DNA from: Hirsutella rhossiliensis
Lineage: Eukaryota; Ascomycota; Sordariomycetes; Hypocreales; Ophiocordycipitaceae
Direction: 5' to 3'
Length of the DNA: 64,000 bases
Assembly (NCBI RefSeq): GCF_020360975.1
Contig: NW_025408673.1
Span: forward strand, 2,418,001-2,482,000
How positions within the stretch are numbered: the first letter of the stretch is position 1; each line of letters opens with the position of its first letter. The notes beneath the pieces were generated by a model. The model was not told the DNA's origin, made no database searches, and saw only the letters and a program-made list of their open reading frames with translations. Below, piece after piece: positions 44,083 through 55,451 of this stretch. Both the position numbers and the translations under genes were made by a program.

Positions 44083-46444
44083 TCAGGGGCTCAAGAGACT
44101 GATTTCTTGTAGCCAATCGAAGATTTCTTGTTTCTCAACGCTGTGTTGTTTGCATTGTGCTGCTTCGCAGTTGATTGCGTACCGTGCTTCGCAATTCTGT
44201 TCGTTTTCGTACCAGGAATCGAGTTTTCGTTCTGCGTCTTTCTGTTTTGCGCGTAGTTCTTCTGCGTTAATTTTCCTTGGTCGAATGTAGCTTGTAGCCT
44301 TCGTAGGTGTCGCCAGTAGTCCTTGGTGCACCGTTGTGTCGTTTGTGCCATGCTCGTGCCTTTTCGTGTTCGTGAACTTTGCAGTTCGGGTGTGCACATT
44401 CGTTGTAATCTTCTTCGTCGCATCTGATTCGTTGCGCGAGTCTTGTGAAGATAGATGGTTCGGATGCCTTAGAGCGAGTGGCGTTGTGCCATTCCCAATT
44501 TTGGCGTGTTTGTGGATTTTGCATGTTTCCGAAAGACATCTCGTTAAAGAACCGTAATCATCGCGGCATTCAAGTGGCGTGCCGTAATCGGGTTCCAATA
44601 ACATGACTTGGTCGTTCGGGTAACGTTGATCGATTTTCCAGTAGTCCAGTTCCGTGCTTAGGTAGGGTTTCGAAAGTATTTGTCCGTCGAATCTGACTGG
44701 GAAGGCGTCGTGTCGTGCCTTCATCTGAAGTGTATCATGCAGTCCAAATAGACGCATGAGATCCATGAAATATGTTTGTGCTCTTCGTGACTGAGCACTG
44801 TTCTTGGGTCATCTGAAAATTCTCCTCGTGGTTGCCATTCTCGTTGTAGGGCTGTAAAGGTGTCGACCGCGGCGATAGCCACAGCGTAGTCTCCTCCGCG
44901 TGGTGCCGGTTGGTATCGAATCAATGCAGCTTGTTGGTTTTCCGTGAGAATTTGAGGTATTTGTTGAGTTCCAATTTTGAGCATTTCTTCGAATTCTTCG
45001 AAGTATGGAGCGTGTTCTCCAATCGTGGCGTTTTCCTTAGTAGTGAGGGTGGTGGTGCGAGTTCATCCTCGTCTTCTGTTTCTTGTAGCGTGTCTTGTTC
45101 TTCAGAGCTTGTGTCGTCGAAACTTCGTTGTTCCTCTTCGGGTTGTTGTCCGAGTTTCGTGAGCATAAGGGCTGCGTCCGTATCTTCTTTGTTATGTTGT
45201 TTATAGACTGCCCGTCGTTGTTGTCGATCCTTATTTCGCATGTCTTCCTGGAATCGTTTGCCGTTCTTCCTGATCCAGTCTTGTGAGACTCCTTCAGGAT
45301 AGGGGTATTCTGGTTCTGCGAATTTGACTTGTTTCTGTGTTGTGGGATCTCTTCGTTGCACCATTGCAAGGGTTTTCTTTGGTGGCTTTGGGAACCATCC
45401 GGTACCGTTTTGTCGCTTAGGTGTACCGTGCATTTGTCGTCGTAGCATGCAGTCCAACTAAGGAGTTCATGCTTTGGTTCCTGCTTGTTAGTAGCGTTCA
45501 GGTGTCTCTTACCTTCTGGGGCTGGGGCCCAGTGAACTTTCTTCTCCTTGCGAGGTTGCTTGCAATTTCGTGAGAAATGTCCAACTTTCCGCAGTTGAAG
45601 CATTTTCCTTCGCCCTTCTTTGTTGCATCCAGGTCCATTTTGCCTGGGTTAGTTGTGTGGGCGTAAGCAATGGAGTTTCGCGCTTCTTCTTGTAGTTGGC
45701 GCGTCGGTTAAAGTTGTTCCCATAGGAAGGGTTCCAGTTTCCTCTTCCTTGTTTCTTTCTTGGCGTCGCGCATACTGTCTGTCGTCGATTCGTACTGCCA
45801 TAGCAATGTAGTCCGAGAGGTTGTCAGGTCGATTTTCCTTGTAGAGCTCGTCCTTGACTTCTTCTTTAAGCCCGTCGTAGAATCGTGACATAAGAGGTTC
45901 GTCGTCCCAATCAAGCTTTGAGGTGACTTGACGGAACTTCGCAGCATAATCCGATGCTGAGATCCTTTGTCGGAGTTCTCGAAGTTTCTGTTCGGCCTCT
46001 CGTTCCTCGTCGGTTGTTCCGAATACCTTCGTAATGGCTTCTTCGAATCCTTGGAAACTGGCAAAGACTTCGTCTGTCTCGTTGTCTCGTCGCGCTGGTT
46101 GGTTGTCGAGAAAGTCCTCATGATGGGTCCAAACCAGGCGAGTGCCGTTCCAGATAAACAATTTCCTGCGTGGAGTACCTTTCGACTGGGTCCGAGAGCT
46201 TGGTCGGATAGAATCGGTGGTAGGCTTTGAGTTGGGTGAGAAAGTCTCGAAGCGTGCCATGAGTACCGTCGAATGGTCCTGGCTGTTTTGGTTTGACTGC
46301 TTCTCCGATGTCCCTGACTTGTCCGTTGCCTCCTCCGTTCCTGAGCACTTGGACCTCCTGTCGAAGGCTGATGATTTCGCGCATCATGTCCTGCGGCGAC
46401 ACGGTGTGTCCCGAGTTGGTTGATCCAGTTTGCTGTGCAGGCAT
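44083..46444 (-). pseudogene. gag region of the outer Gypsy element, frame-broken
   Basis: The likely start is the ATG at 46444, followed by a short coiled coil (MMREIISLRQEV). A capsid-like domain (text near FEEAITKVFGTTDEEREAE, SDYAAKFRQVTSKLDWDDEPLMSRFYDGL) lies in 46260-45649, and a CCHC-like knuckle (KVGHFSRNCKQP) near 45590-45560. A long spacer (45460-44083) follows with five C-x4-C-x2-H motifs. The frame changes at least three times (near 46130, 45640 and 44760), each consistent with one missing base. Gag packages the element RNA in virus-like particles. As written, no full Gag can be translated. Confidence 0.8.
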
Positions 46445-46507
46445 GTTGACAGTTATGCGATATTGCTCAGAGAGACGCGGTATCGTTCTGAACAAGAGCT
46501 TTCAACG

Positions 46508-46976
46508 TGTGACGACCGGTGATATTCCCAAGGGATAAACCTGTCGAGGGGTTTATGTTGGCAGATACAACAGGGCGTGGTCTGAGCAATGATAAGTATG
46601 TCACGTTGGTGATGAGTCGGAGGTCGTAGACCGTAGACTGTAACCAGGTAATCAAGTGATCGGAATCAGAGATGAGATCGTGATAGGGATCGTAATGATT
46701 GTGTTGAAAGCTAAAGAGCTATCTAGTCTAAAGGAGTGAAATGGGGCAGCTATATATACCCAACTGCCCGTCTCTGATCGCGAGGTGCTGGAGGTGATCA
46801 CAGAGGTGATCACCTTGATCGATGAACGATCCGTCGAGCACCGCTCGCTTGATCGTAAGGCGATCCACCGATCACCTTTCGCATGGTCACGTGATCCTTC
46901 AGCGGTTAGTCATCCCTGGCCCGTGTCATGGCCATCCGTTGGTCGGGTCGTAACATCCGTTGGTCGGGTCGTAACA
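46508..46976 (-). repeat. 5' LTR of the outer Gypsy element
   Basis: 469 bp, matching the 3' LTR base for base in my reading. It is followed on the right by the duplicated target ATTAC, which itself belongs to the older 177-bp LTR. Confidence 0.93.
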
Positions 46977-47157
46977 ATTACGGAGTAGGTAGAGGCGTAG
47001 GCTTAGGTGCGGTCCGTTAAAAGAAGGTTAATAATCTATAAGGGGGAAAAGAAAGAGAAGTATAAGCCTAGCCTATATAGGCGCGGAGGCCGCTTATATA
47101 TAGACTTAGCCTAGACCTTAGTCTAGGCCTATATAGGGCAAAAGCCCTTATAACTTT

Positions 47158-49690
47158 TAGTCTTTAAACTTATTAAAAGACGCGGTTATTAAATATATAT
47201 TATTTATAGCGTACCTATTAAAGCGCGCGTTTTACTTTTACCTATATAGTATAATAGTCTTTATAATAAAACTAAGCGTTTATAACGAATCGCGTTAATA
47301 AGAAAACTATTTACGTAAGTACTAAGCTTTTTAATAATTTAAGCTAATTAATTAAACTAACTAAATAAATAGGAGACTCTTTAGTATATAGCTTAGGACT
47401 AATATCTATCGTTAGGTATTTTAGGTAATTTCTTAATAATAAATTTTAGCTAGGCCCTTAAAGATCTTAATAATATACGAGATTTATAGCTATATAAAGT
47501 AAGGTAATAGGAAGAAAAGGAGCTAGGTAATCCTTCTTAAACCTATATAGCTATAGTAAGAGACTAATAACTTTCCTTAATTTATTTTTAAGAGAATCCT
47601 TTTAAACTTTAAGAGGTATACTAAGGAGTATAAGAATATACTATATTAGTTTCTTTTAGGTCTATTACGATAAGAAGCCTTAGTATTATTTTAGATACTA
47701 TTAATAGAAAGCTTTTTAGTTTAAGTTAGCTAGGTAGATATTTAAATCTATAGAAGGTATTTAAGACGTTTTTCCTAACCTATTACTACCTTAAAGAGTT
47801 AGCTTAAAAGTAAGGAAAGTAAAGAATTTTAGTATATTTTATTTATATACTATTATTTAAATTAGTATAAATATTACTATAAATACTATAATATTTCGTA
47901 ATAAGTAGTAATAGTATAGTTACTACTTATATATAAATATATATTTTAATTATTTCCTTTTTTATATAAAAGTTAATAGACCTTTATTTTTCCTAGGTAA
48001 TATATCCTTTTATAGGAAGGACTAAATAAATAAACTTCTATATAAGTAGAGCGTACTATATCTTACTAAAGAAATAATTACTTAATATTAAAAGTATATA
48101 CCCTTAGGTAGAGATTAAAAAGGATATTAATTATACTTAGTAAAATAAAAGTAGATACTTAAGGGTAAGAATAGAATTCTAGCTATATTCTAAATAGTTC
48201 TTTTATCTTACTACCTCCCTTTTACCCTTTAAGCTAAATATATCTATCTTAAGAAAGGATTATAACTTAGTAGGTAGAGTTATTTATCTATAAACTACCT
48301 AGACGACTAAATATATAAGAACTTAAGGGGCGGGAGTCTTAAGATCGTCTTAGTAAAAGAGGAAGAAGTTTTAAGGGCGGCTAAGATAAGGGAGTTAGTA
48401 TCTAATATATTAGCGTTAGCGGCGGCTTAGGGAATACTATTAACGTTTATTATACTAAGCTTAGTTTAGGAGGCGGCGAGCTTTATTATAGAGGATAAGG
48501 AAAGCTTTACTTAAGTAAAGATAAGTATTATAGAGGTAGTAAAGTTAGTTATAAAGGCGGCGAACTTCCTAGAAATAGCGAGCTCTATAAATATAGTAAG
48601 CTTAATAAAAGGGGCGCTAGTATCTTATAAGTTAAATCGGTCGATTAATTATTCGCTTAGTCTTACTTCTACTAAGGACTAATATAATCGCTAAGCTAGT
48701 AAAGAAGCTATTAAAGCTTAATTCTAGCTATCTAGCTATAAGCTTTACTTTTACTAGCGAATAGTAAGAGTTTATATTATTTTAAATATACCTTTCTTAA
48801 GGTAAGGTATATAGTATACTAAGAATATACCTTTAAAAATAAAGAGAAAGAAAGAAATGCTTTCTATAGTAATATAGCGGGAAATTTTAGTTAATAGGTA
48901 ATATATAAAGGCTTAGTAAAACTCTTTTACGTTCTATATATAGTATATATACTAAGATATAACTATATATTAAAGTAATATATAGCTTTTCTTACTTCCT
49001 CTTATTATTAGATATATACTTATTACCTTAGTACTATATAATATAAAGTACTTTATATATACTAATTATACTAATTATTTATATATGTTATCTACTTTAA
49101 TTTATTAAAAGCACTTATTTACTTATAATAATTATTTATATAGATCTTTATCTTCTTTTTTATAGTAGATACTTTATAGATTTTATACTTTAATAATCTA
49201 TTTCTTTAAAGATAAAACGCTTAAAAGTTAAATATCTTACTTTAAGCTCTAAACTTCTTACCTTATAGTAATATAGACTAAGATTCGCTTTTTACCCCTT
49301 TACTATTAACTAAAGGTAGTTAGTATAATTATCTTAATTCTTCGTTAAATAAAGATAAAAACCTACTATCTCCTTTTTAATCTTTTAATTAAGGAAGTAA
49401 AGAAGGTAGTACTATAAATAATAGTATAATTCCTACTTATAGGCTAGTACCTCTTAAAAAGCTACTATACTTTTAATATTAAGATTATTAAGATTTCCTT
49501 AATTAATAGATATTTACTAGCTAGTATAAAACGAGATTTAAAGCTAACTTATTAAATAATATTTAGTTTCCTAAGATAAGAAAAATAACTTCTTATAAAA
49601 CCGATATATACCTATAGTAGGTATATATCGCGACTAAAATACTAACTAATACTAAGAATTAATTTAGTAGTATTAATTACCCTTAATAAT
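47158..49690. other. RIP-mutated AT-rich repeat DNA, unidentified
   Basis: Continuous TpA-rich DNA with practically no CpA or TpG and no open frame. Left of the LINE remnant. I could not recover a protein motif from it. Confidence 0.7.
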
Positions 49691-49699
49691 AATACTATG

Positions 49700-52600
49700 C
49701 TAAGGCTAAGGGGTAGGTAGACGTAGTAGCGGCCCTCGACGTACTAGGCTTAATTAGAGCGCGTAGCGTAAAGAGAAGCTACCTAAATTTATATACCCTA
49801 ATAAAGCGAGTTAATAAACCTAAAGTAACGATACGATACCGGCCTAAGCGCTAAGCGACCCTATAAAAAAGTAGTATATAATAAACTTATAGGCTTTATC
49901 TTAAGCGTATAGTTCGGTAGGGTATAGGTAGTAGTTAAACGGCTCTCTAGGGCGAAGAGCCGCGCTTATAGCGTATTATTAGCGGTGCTCCGCGCGGATA
50001 AGAGCTTTAAGACGATAATCTAAGATATAATTAAGGAGGTAGTTAAGGAAGAACTCCGCGTAGGTATTACTTTAGGCCTAGGGGGCCCTAAGCGAACCTA
50101 GGCCGCGGTCGTAGCCGAGACTAAGAGACCGACTTAATATAAAGCTATAATAAAATAGGTCCTACTACGCTATAAACGCGAGATTATCGTAGTCCCTACT
50201 AAGGTACTGCTTAAAATCCTAAGCCGCGAACTAAAGGATATAGTAAAGGCGGTAAATACGGCCTTAAAAGCTATAAGCGCTATAGCGGCGAGGCGCTTTT
50301 AAAGTAAAGATATCGCGGTTATATTTAATACCGCGGCGAGAGCTTATTAAAAGGACTAAGGCTAGGTTAAGGCCGTATTTCGACTAAAGGCTATAATTAC
50401 CTACTACGCGTATATAGTAGTCGCTAAGAATATCCCTTTAATAATAGTAATAGTAGATAAGGAGCGATTACTCTAAGATTATAGAGGTAAATAAAGTTAA
50501 GGTCCTTTAAGCTTAAGCGCTATACCCTTAATCTAAGATATTAATAGTAATAACTATACTTATTAATATTAGTAGCTTAAAGGAAGCTAATAGGCTTTAT
50601 AACCTAAGCTTAGTCCTTAAAGTATAAATCTTTTAATATAAACCTTATAATAAGTCGGTTTAACTATAAAGGTATTATAACTATTATAAATATAGCTATA
50701 TCGCTAGGCGGTATATATCGATATAACTCTATAGCTAATATAAGAGTATAGTATATAATAAAAGTAAGGATAAATATAGGGCTAAGAAAGGCGAAATCTC
50801 TTATAATTATATCTTATATTAAGGGGACTACTTATTATAGACTTAAACTTACCTAGTAGCGAATAAAGCCTAGGAAAAAGTAAGGGAAAACTACCCGCGA
50901 TAACCTTAATAGTTCGCGAATACCTAGATATACGCTTAGTAATAGGTACTCCTTACTATCGAAACCTAGGGCGCTTTTAAATCGACCGCGGTCTAAAAGC
51001 AAGGACTAAGTAAACCGTACTAAGATAAAAGGTCGAGCTTAAGATACCCGCTAGATAGTAGGGCTAGGGAGGCCGAACTAAGTATAAATAATATTTATAA
51101 GTATAGTAAATAAAGAAGCGCTAAGAGATAAAACGCCTCCCTCCTTATATAGATAACCCCTTTTACCTTAACCCTACCTATATATAACTAAAAGTACTAT
51201 TTTAAAATATATAAAAGAGATATAAGCTAGCTTAGTTAGCGCTTTACTACTAGGCTAGCTTTAACTTAATAGTACTATAGGAAGTAAAAGCTATACTAGG
51301 AGGCGGCCCCCCCCCCCTTAAAGCGGCGCCCTATAGCCTAGTTTATAAGGAGGGGAGGTATATACTATATATATATAAAAGGCTTAGGCTAGGGACTTAG
51401 TCGCTTTAGTTTAGACTAAACTAAAGCGAGGTTATTTTTAGTAATAGTACTAAACTATAAGCGATTTACTTACTATTAAGGGCCGCGAGGGCTAGAGCGT
51501 TATATAACCTAAGTATAATTAAACTAAAGCACCTTATAATAATAGTAAGGGACTTTAATATCTATTACCCGCTCTAAGATAGATATAATAAAACCTTAGA
51601 TAGCTCGATATAACTTATATAAAAGGCGATAAGATTATAACTTAAACTTACTATCTTAAGAAGAGAGTATATAAGATTTTTCTATAGCTAAAGGGATAGT
51701 ACTATTAACCTAGCTTAGGTAACGCTAAAGACTAAGATATAGTATACTAAGCTTAACCTAGACCTAACTAGGTTAGACTATATCCCTTAAACTATTATAC
51801 TATAGGTCGATACCTAAGCTTAGGTACTTAAACTAGCCTTAAGGTAAAAAGAAGTAAAAGTAAAGCTAGTTAAAGTTAAGACTATATCTTAGCTAAGACT
51901 ATACTAGCTAATACTTTAAACGCTTAAGGATATTAACTAAGACCTAGACTATATCTTTACTACTTTAGCGTAGATCGCGATAGCTATAGTTCCGCGCTAA
52001 GGGCGAGTATTACTTAAGGGCAACGTATAGTTTACCTTAAAGGTAGGGAGGGCGATAAGGGAGGCTAAGAGGGTAAGGAGGAAGTATAAGTAGGAAAGGA
52101 GTAAGGTAAACTAAGAAGACCTATATAAAGCGTTTATAGCTTAAAAGTAGACTATCCGCGAGGCGAAGAGGGCCTATTAATATAAGTTCTTAAAAGAATT
52201 TAGCGCCGATAATACTAAGCTCTAGAATATAAAGAGGTAAGCTAGACTTTATAATAAGCTATTATTAAAACCGACCTATATCCCGCCGCTAGTTAAGGAA
52301 GGTAAGGACTAATTAATAGAAACCTTTAAACGAAAGGCTTAGATATTAGCCGTTAAGTTCTTCTTATTAAAGGCTAGTATAACCTAAGGGCTACCCTAGC
52401 CTATAGCTAAGGCGACCCTTATAGTTAACTAATAGATCTAGCTAGCTAACGTTATAGCGGCGCTAAGTAAGATAGTAAGCTAAAAAGCAGCGGGTCTAAA
52501 TAGCGTCCCCTTAAGGTTTATTAAAAAGTATAGCTTAGCCTTAGTTTAGCGACTAGCTATAATCTTTAATACCTATACCTAACTCTTATATTTCCTAGGT

Positions 52601-54755
52601 TAGTTTTATAGCGCGAATATAGTAGTTATCTTAAAGCTAGGTAAGAGGCTAAAAGCCTATTATATAATAAGGGGATAGAAACTAATTTCCCTCCTACCTA
52701 TAGTAAGAAAAGTACTTAAGTAGATACTAGCTTAAAAGATTATAGGAATAGCGGAGGTAAACGGTATCTTACTAAATAGATAAATAAGAAATAAAAGGAA
52801 ACGCTTTATAAAGGCAGCGATCTTACTAGTAATAGAACTAGTATACGCGACCTAGGCCTAAAGGGGCATTATATCGTTCTTATAGCTAGATATTAAAAGC
52901 GTATTTAATATAGTTAACTATAATAAGCTTATAAGGGAACTAGAGCTTAAAGAATACCTTAGATAGCTTATAAGCTTAATATAAAGCTTTATAAGTAATA
53001 GAAGATTAACCCTTTACTTTAATAAGAGGACCTTAAAGCTAACTTAAGTACTAATAGGAGTCCCTTAAAGCTCCCCCTTATCCTTAATCTTATTTCTATA
53101 CTATATAACCCCCTTATATAAGAGGCTTAGTATAATATATAGTATTTATACTATTAGCTTTACTAATAATATAAATATAGTTAGTATTAGCCCTAATAAG
53201 GCTATTATAGTAGTATGCTTAGAAGAAGCTTAGAAGGTATATATAGAGTAAGCGACTAAGTTTATAGTTACTTTTAAACTATTAAAGAGCGAGTTAATAT
53301 ACTTTATATAAAGGAGATAAGCGATAATAACGCTAGTCCGCCTTAAGGCTAACGTAGTAACTCCGGTCTAAGAGGCCCGCTTACTAAGGGTTTAGGTATA
53401 CTAAAAACTATATTAAAAGGCGTACCTAAATTAGCTCTAAGTAAAGTTAAAGCGCTAGACTATAGCCCTAACCGGGCTCGCGGTGTTTATATAGGGCTAT
53501 ACCTTACTATATACTAGGGAAGTCTATAGTAAGGTAATCTAGTCCTTAATCTCTTACGCTATAGTTATATTCTATAAAATAACGCCTATAAATAGGAAAC
53601 TATATAAGATTATATAGGACTTAATATAGGACTAGTTAGCTTACCTTTAAGTAGTAATAAGCGCCTACCGCGCGACCTTAGTTTATTAAGTTAAAGTAAA
53701 GGTATAAGTACCCTTAATTAACCTCTACTTAAACTAAAGAATAACGGATACCTTTTAGAGGCTAAAAGACTTAGGGCTCCTAAGCTAAATCTAACGCGCG
53801 TTTAACGTAGTCGCGGGTATACTTAAAAGGAGGCGATACTAAAAAGAGAGTAGGCCCTTAGTAGCGCTACCTCTAAGTAGACCCCCCCTCGCGGAGGAGA
53901 TAAAGGGGGTCTAGGGCTAGATAAGATTAAACGACCTCTTAAATAAAGCTAAGTCGCTTAAAAGGCTAAATAAGGAATAGGCCGCTTAATAGAACGCTAA
54001 GGAAGATATAATTTAATAATACTAAACTACCCTCTACCCCGCTAACTTCCTACTATAGTTTAATAAAGCGATAACGCTAGACTATTATAAAGGCCTCCTT
54101 AAGTATATTAATATAGTAATTACTTAGATATATATAAGAAAGATTAAGCTTAATAACTTCCTTTTTAACTAATAGGTCCTTAGTATAGTCTCGCTAATAT
54201 ATACTTATAGATAAAAATAAGATACTATCTACTATATAATAATTAACTATTTATTAATAGTAGAGGTAAAGGAGTCCCTCTTAATATAAGCCTAGGATAT
54301 AAGTAATATAAGAGCGGGCCTTTAAGGGAAAAGAATAGCGGCGCCGCTAGTATAATAGTTCCTCCGCTTAAGTAAGCTCTACTAGTTCGACTTAGCTTAA
54401 AGGCTATATATAAATATACTAGATAATAAGACTAAGGTCGCGCTAAAGATAGAGCGGCCCTAACTAAGACTACTTTAGCTAACTACTTCCCTTACTAAGG
54501 CGATCTAAGAAAGGAGAGGACTTATAATAATAAGACTATAGTATTAACTAAACTAAACTTAGACTAAGTATAAACCTCGCCGATTAAACTATAAACTAAA
54601 TAGAATTAATATAACCTAACTAAACCGACCTTAATAGCTATAAAATAAAACCTACTACTAAAAGACTATAACTAAATAAGACTTAACTTAGAACTAAACT
54701 AAGATAAAGCTAATAATTAGCCCTTTAAACTATAACCTGAACTTAACTTATTAAT
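49700..54755 (+). mobile_element. RIP-destroyed Tad1-like non-LTR retrotransposon (LINE)
   Basis: No frame is open, but reading through stops recovers LINE motifs in order on the plus strand. A degenerate zinc knuckle lies at 50670-50714 (RYYNYYKYSYIARRY, with Tyr where Cys and His would be expected). An endonuclease motif lies near 51535-51570 (RDFNIYYPL*D, compare GDFNLHHPLWD), with RDSTINLA near 51695. Reverse transcriptase spans about 52480-53700 (KAAGLNSVPLRFIKK near 52487; FTNNINIV at the FADD-type site near 53160). A C-terminal Cys/His region with Cys turned to Tyr is near 54180-54270. A run of C at 51308-51320 separates the two ORFs. Order and motifs fit Tad1-type elements. Limits are approximate. 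Confidence 0.75.
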
Positions 54756-54760
54756 AGTAA

Positions 54761-55446
54761 TATTATATACTAGTCCCTTAGTATAGGGCTAGTACGTTAA
54801 CCTTACTATCTACTTAGATTTAGTATAGGTTTAATAGGTAATTAAACGGACTAGCTACTATATATAATTAAACGTATTATATAGACTAGCTACTATACGT
54901 TATTACGTATATTAAATACGGACTAGCTACTAGTCTTATAAGTTAAAGTAAGAGTAGTAATAACTATCTATATTCTTTTCTACCCGCTTAAGATCTAGTA
55001 GGTTCTCTATCTTCTATATATACTATAGCGAGCGTAGGACCTTACTTAGGGCTTTAACCGAGTAATATCTTAACCTTATAATTATATAATAGTAGTACGG
55101 CGTATTAGCGGTATTTCTTAGTATTTTCCTTAGGTAGGTATAGGTATTTCTTTATAATTTCCCCGCTATATCCTTATAGTAACTTCTTAGGGAAATATCG
55201 GTATAATCCTTAAGGAACTATTATTACTTAGGAAATCGTAGTATATTTCCTATATAATATATTCCTAGGGGAAATCTCTATAAAATATCCGTATAATCCG
55301 CTTAGTTATTATTTCTAGGATTTCTAGGTAATTTCCTAGAGTTTACCTAGTAGCTTCTAGGTTCCTTCTTCCGCGGGGAGCCTTAGGGAGGGAGGCTAAT
55401 ATTATTATAGGTACCTAGATTATCGACTATAGGGTGTCCTATAATA
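54761..55446 (-). repeat. Solo LTR, copy A, reverse orientation
   Basis: About 686 bp, the reverse complement of the 706-bp LTR at 59039-59744, starting TATTATATACTAGTCCC and ending CCTATAATA. It is flanked by the 5-bp duplication AGTAA (54756-54760 and 55447-55451), which shows it is a complete solo LTR, not a fragment. RIP-mutated. Confidence 0.8.
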
Positions 55447-55451
55447 AGTAA

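Larger units (their letters stand above)
33437..46976 (-). mobile_element. Ty3/Gypsy chromovirus (outer), interrupted by a second Gypsy element
   Basis: Two 469-bp LTRs (33437-33905 and 46508-46976), as far as I can read identical, begin TGT and end ACA, with the duplication ATTAC on both sides (33432-33436, 46977-46981). Coding order on the minus strand is gag, protease, reverse transcriptase, RNase H, integrase, chromodomain, which is Ty3/Gypsy order. A polypurine tract (AAGGGAGGGGGAGA on the minus strand) lies directly before the 3' LTR at 33905. Without the inner element it is about 7.8 kb. LTR identity and lack of RIP indicate a recent insertion, but the frames contain several single-base losses. 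It sits inside an older RIP-mutated LTR element. Confidence 0.93.
31735..47152. mobile_element. Small RIP-mutated LTR element split by a Gypsy insertion
   Basis: Direct repeats of 177 bp at 31735-31911 and 33431-33436 plus 46982-47152 (beginning TATTACGGAGTA, a RIP form of TGTTACGG; ending CCCTTATA) are flanked by the 5-bp duplication ACTTT (31730-31734 and 47153-47157). Without the nested insertion the element is about 1.87 kb with ~1.5 kb of internal DNA and no trace of reverse transcriptase. It is best described as a non-autonomous TRIM/SMART-like LTR element. A purine-rich stretch before the right LTR suggests plus orientation. All of it is RIP-mutated, though 32000-33400 keeps more GC. 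Confidence 0.75.

Noticed and set aside
51308..51320. Run of C as a telomere-like or assembly gap signal
   Set aside because: It lies between ORF1 and ORF2 remnants of the LINE and is not repeated; no TTAGGG arrays are seen anywhere in the window.
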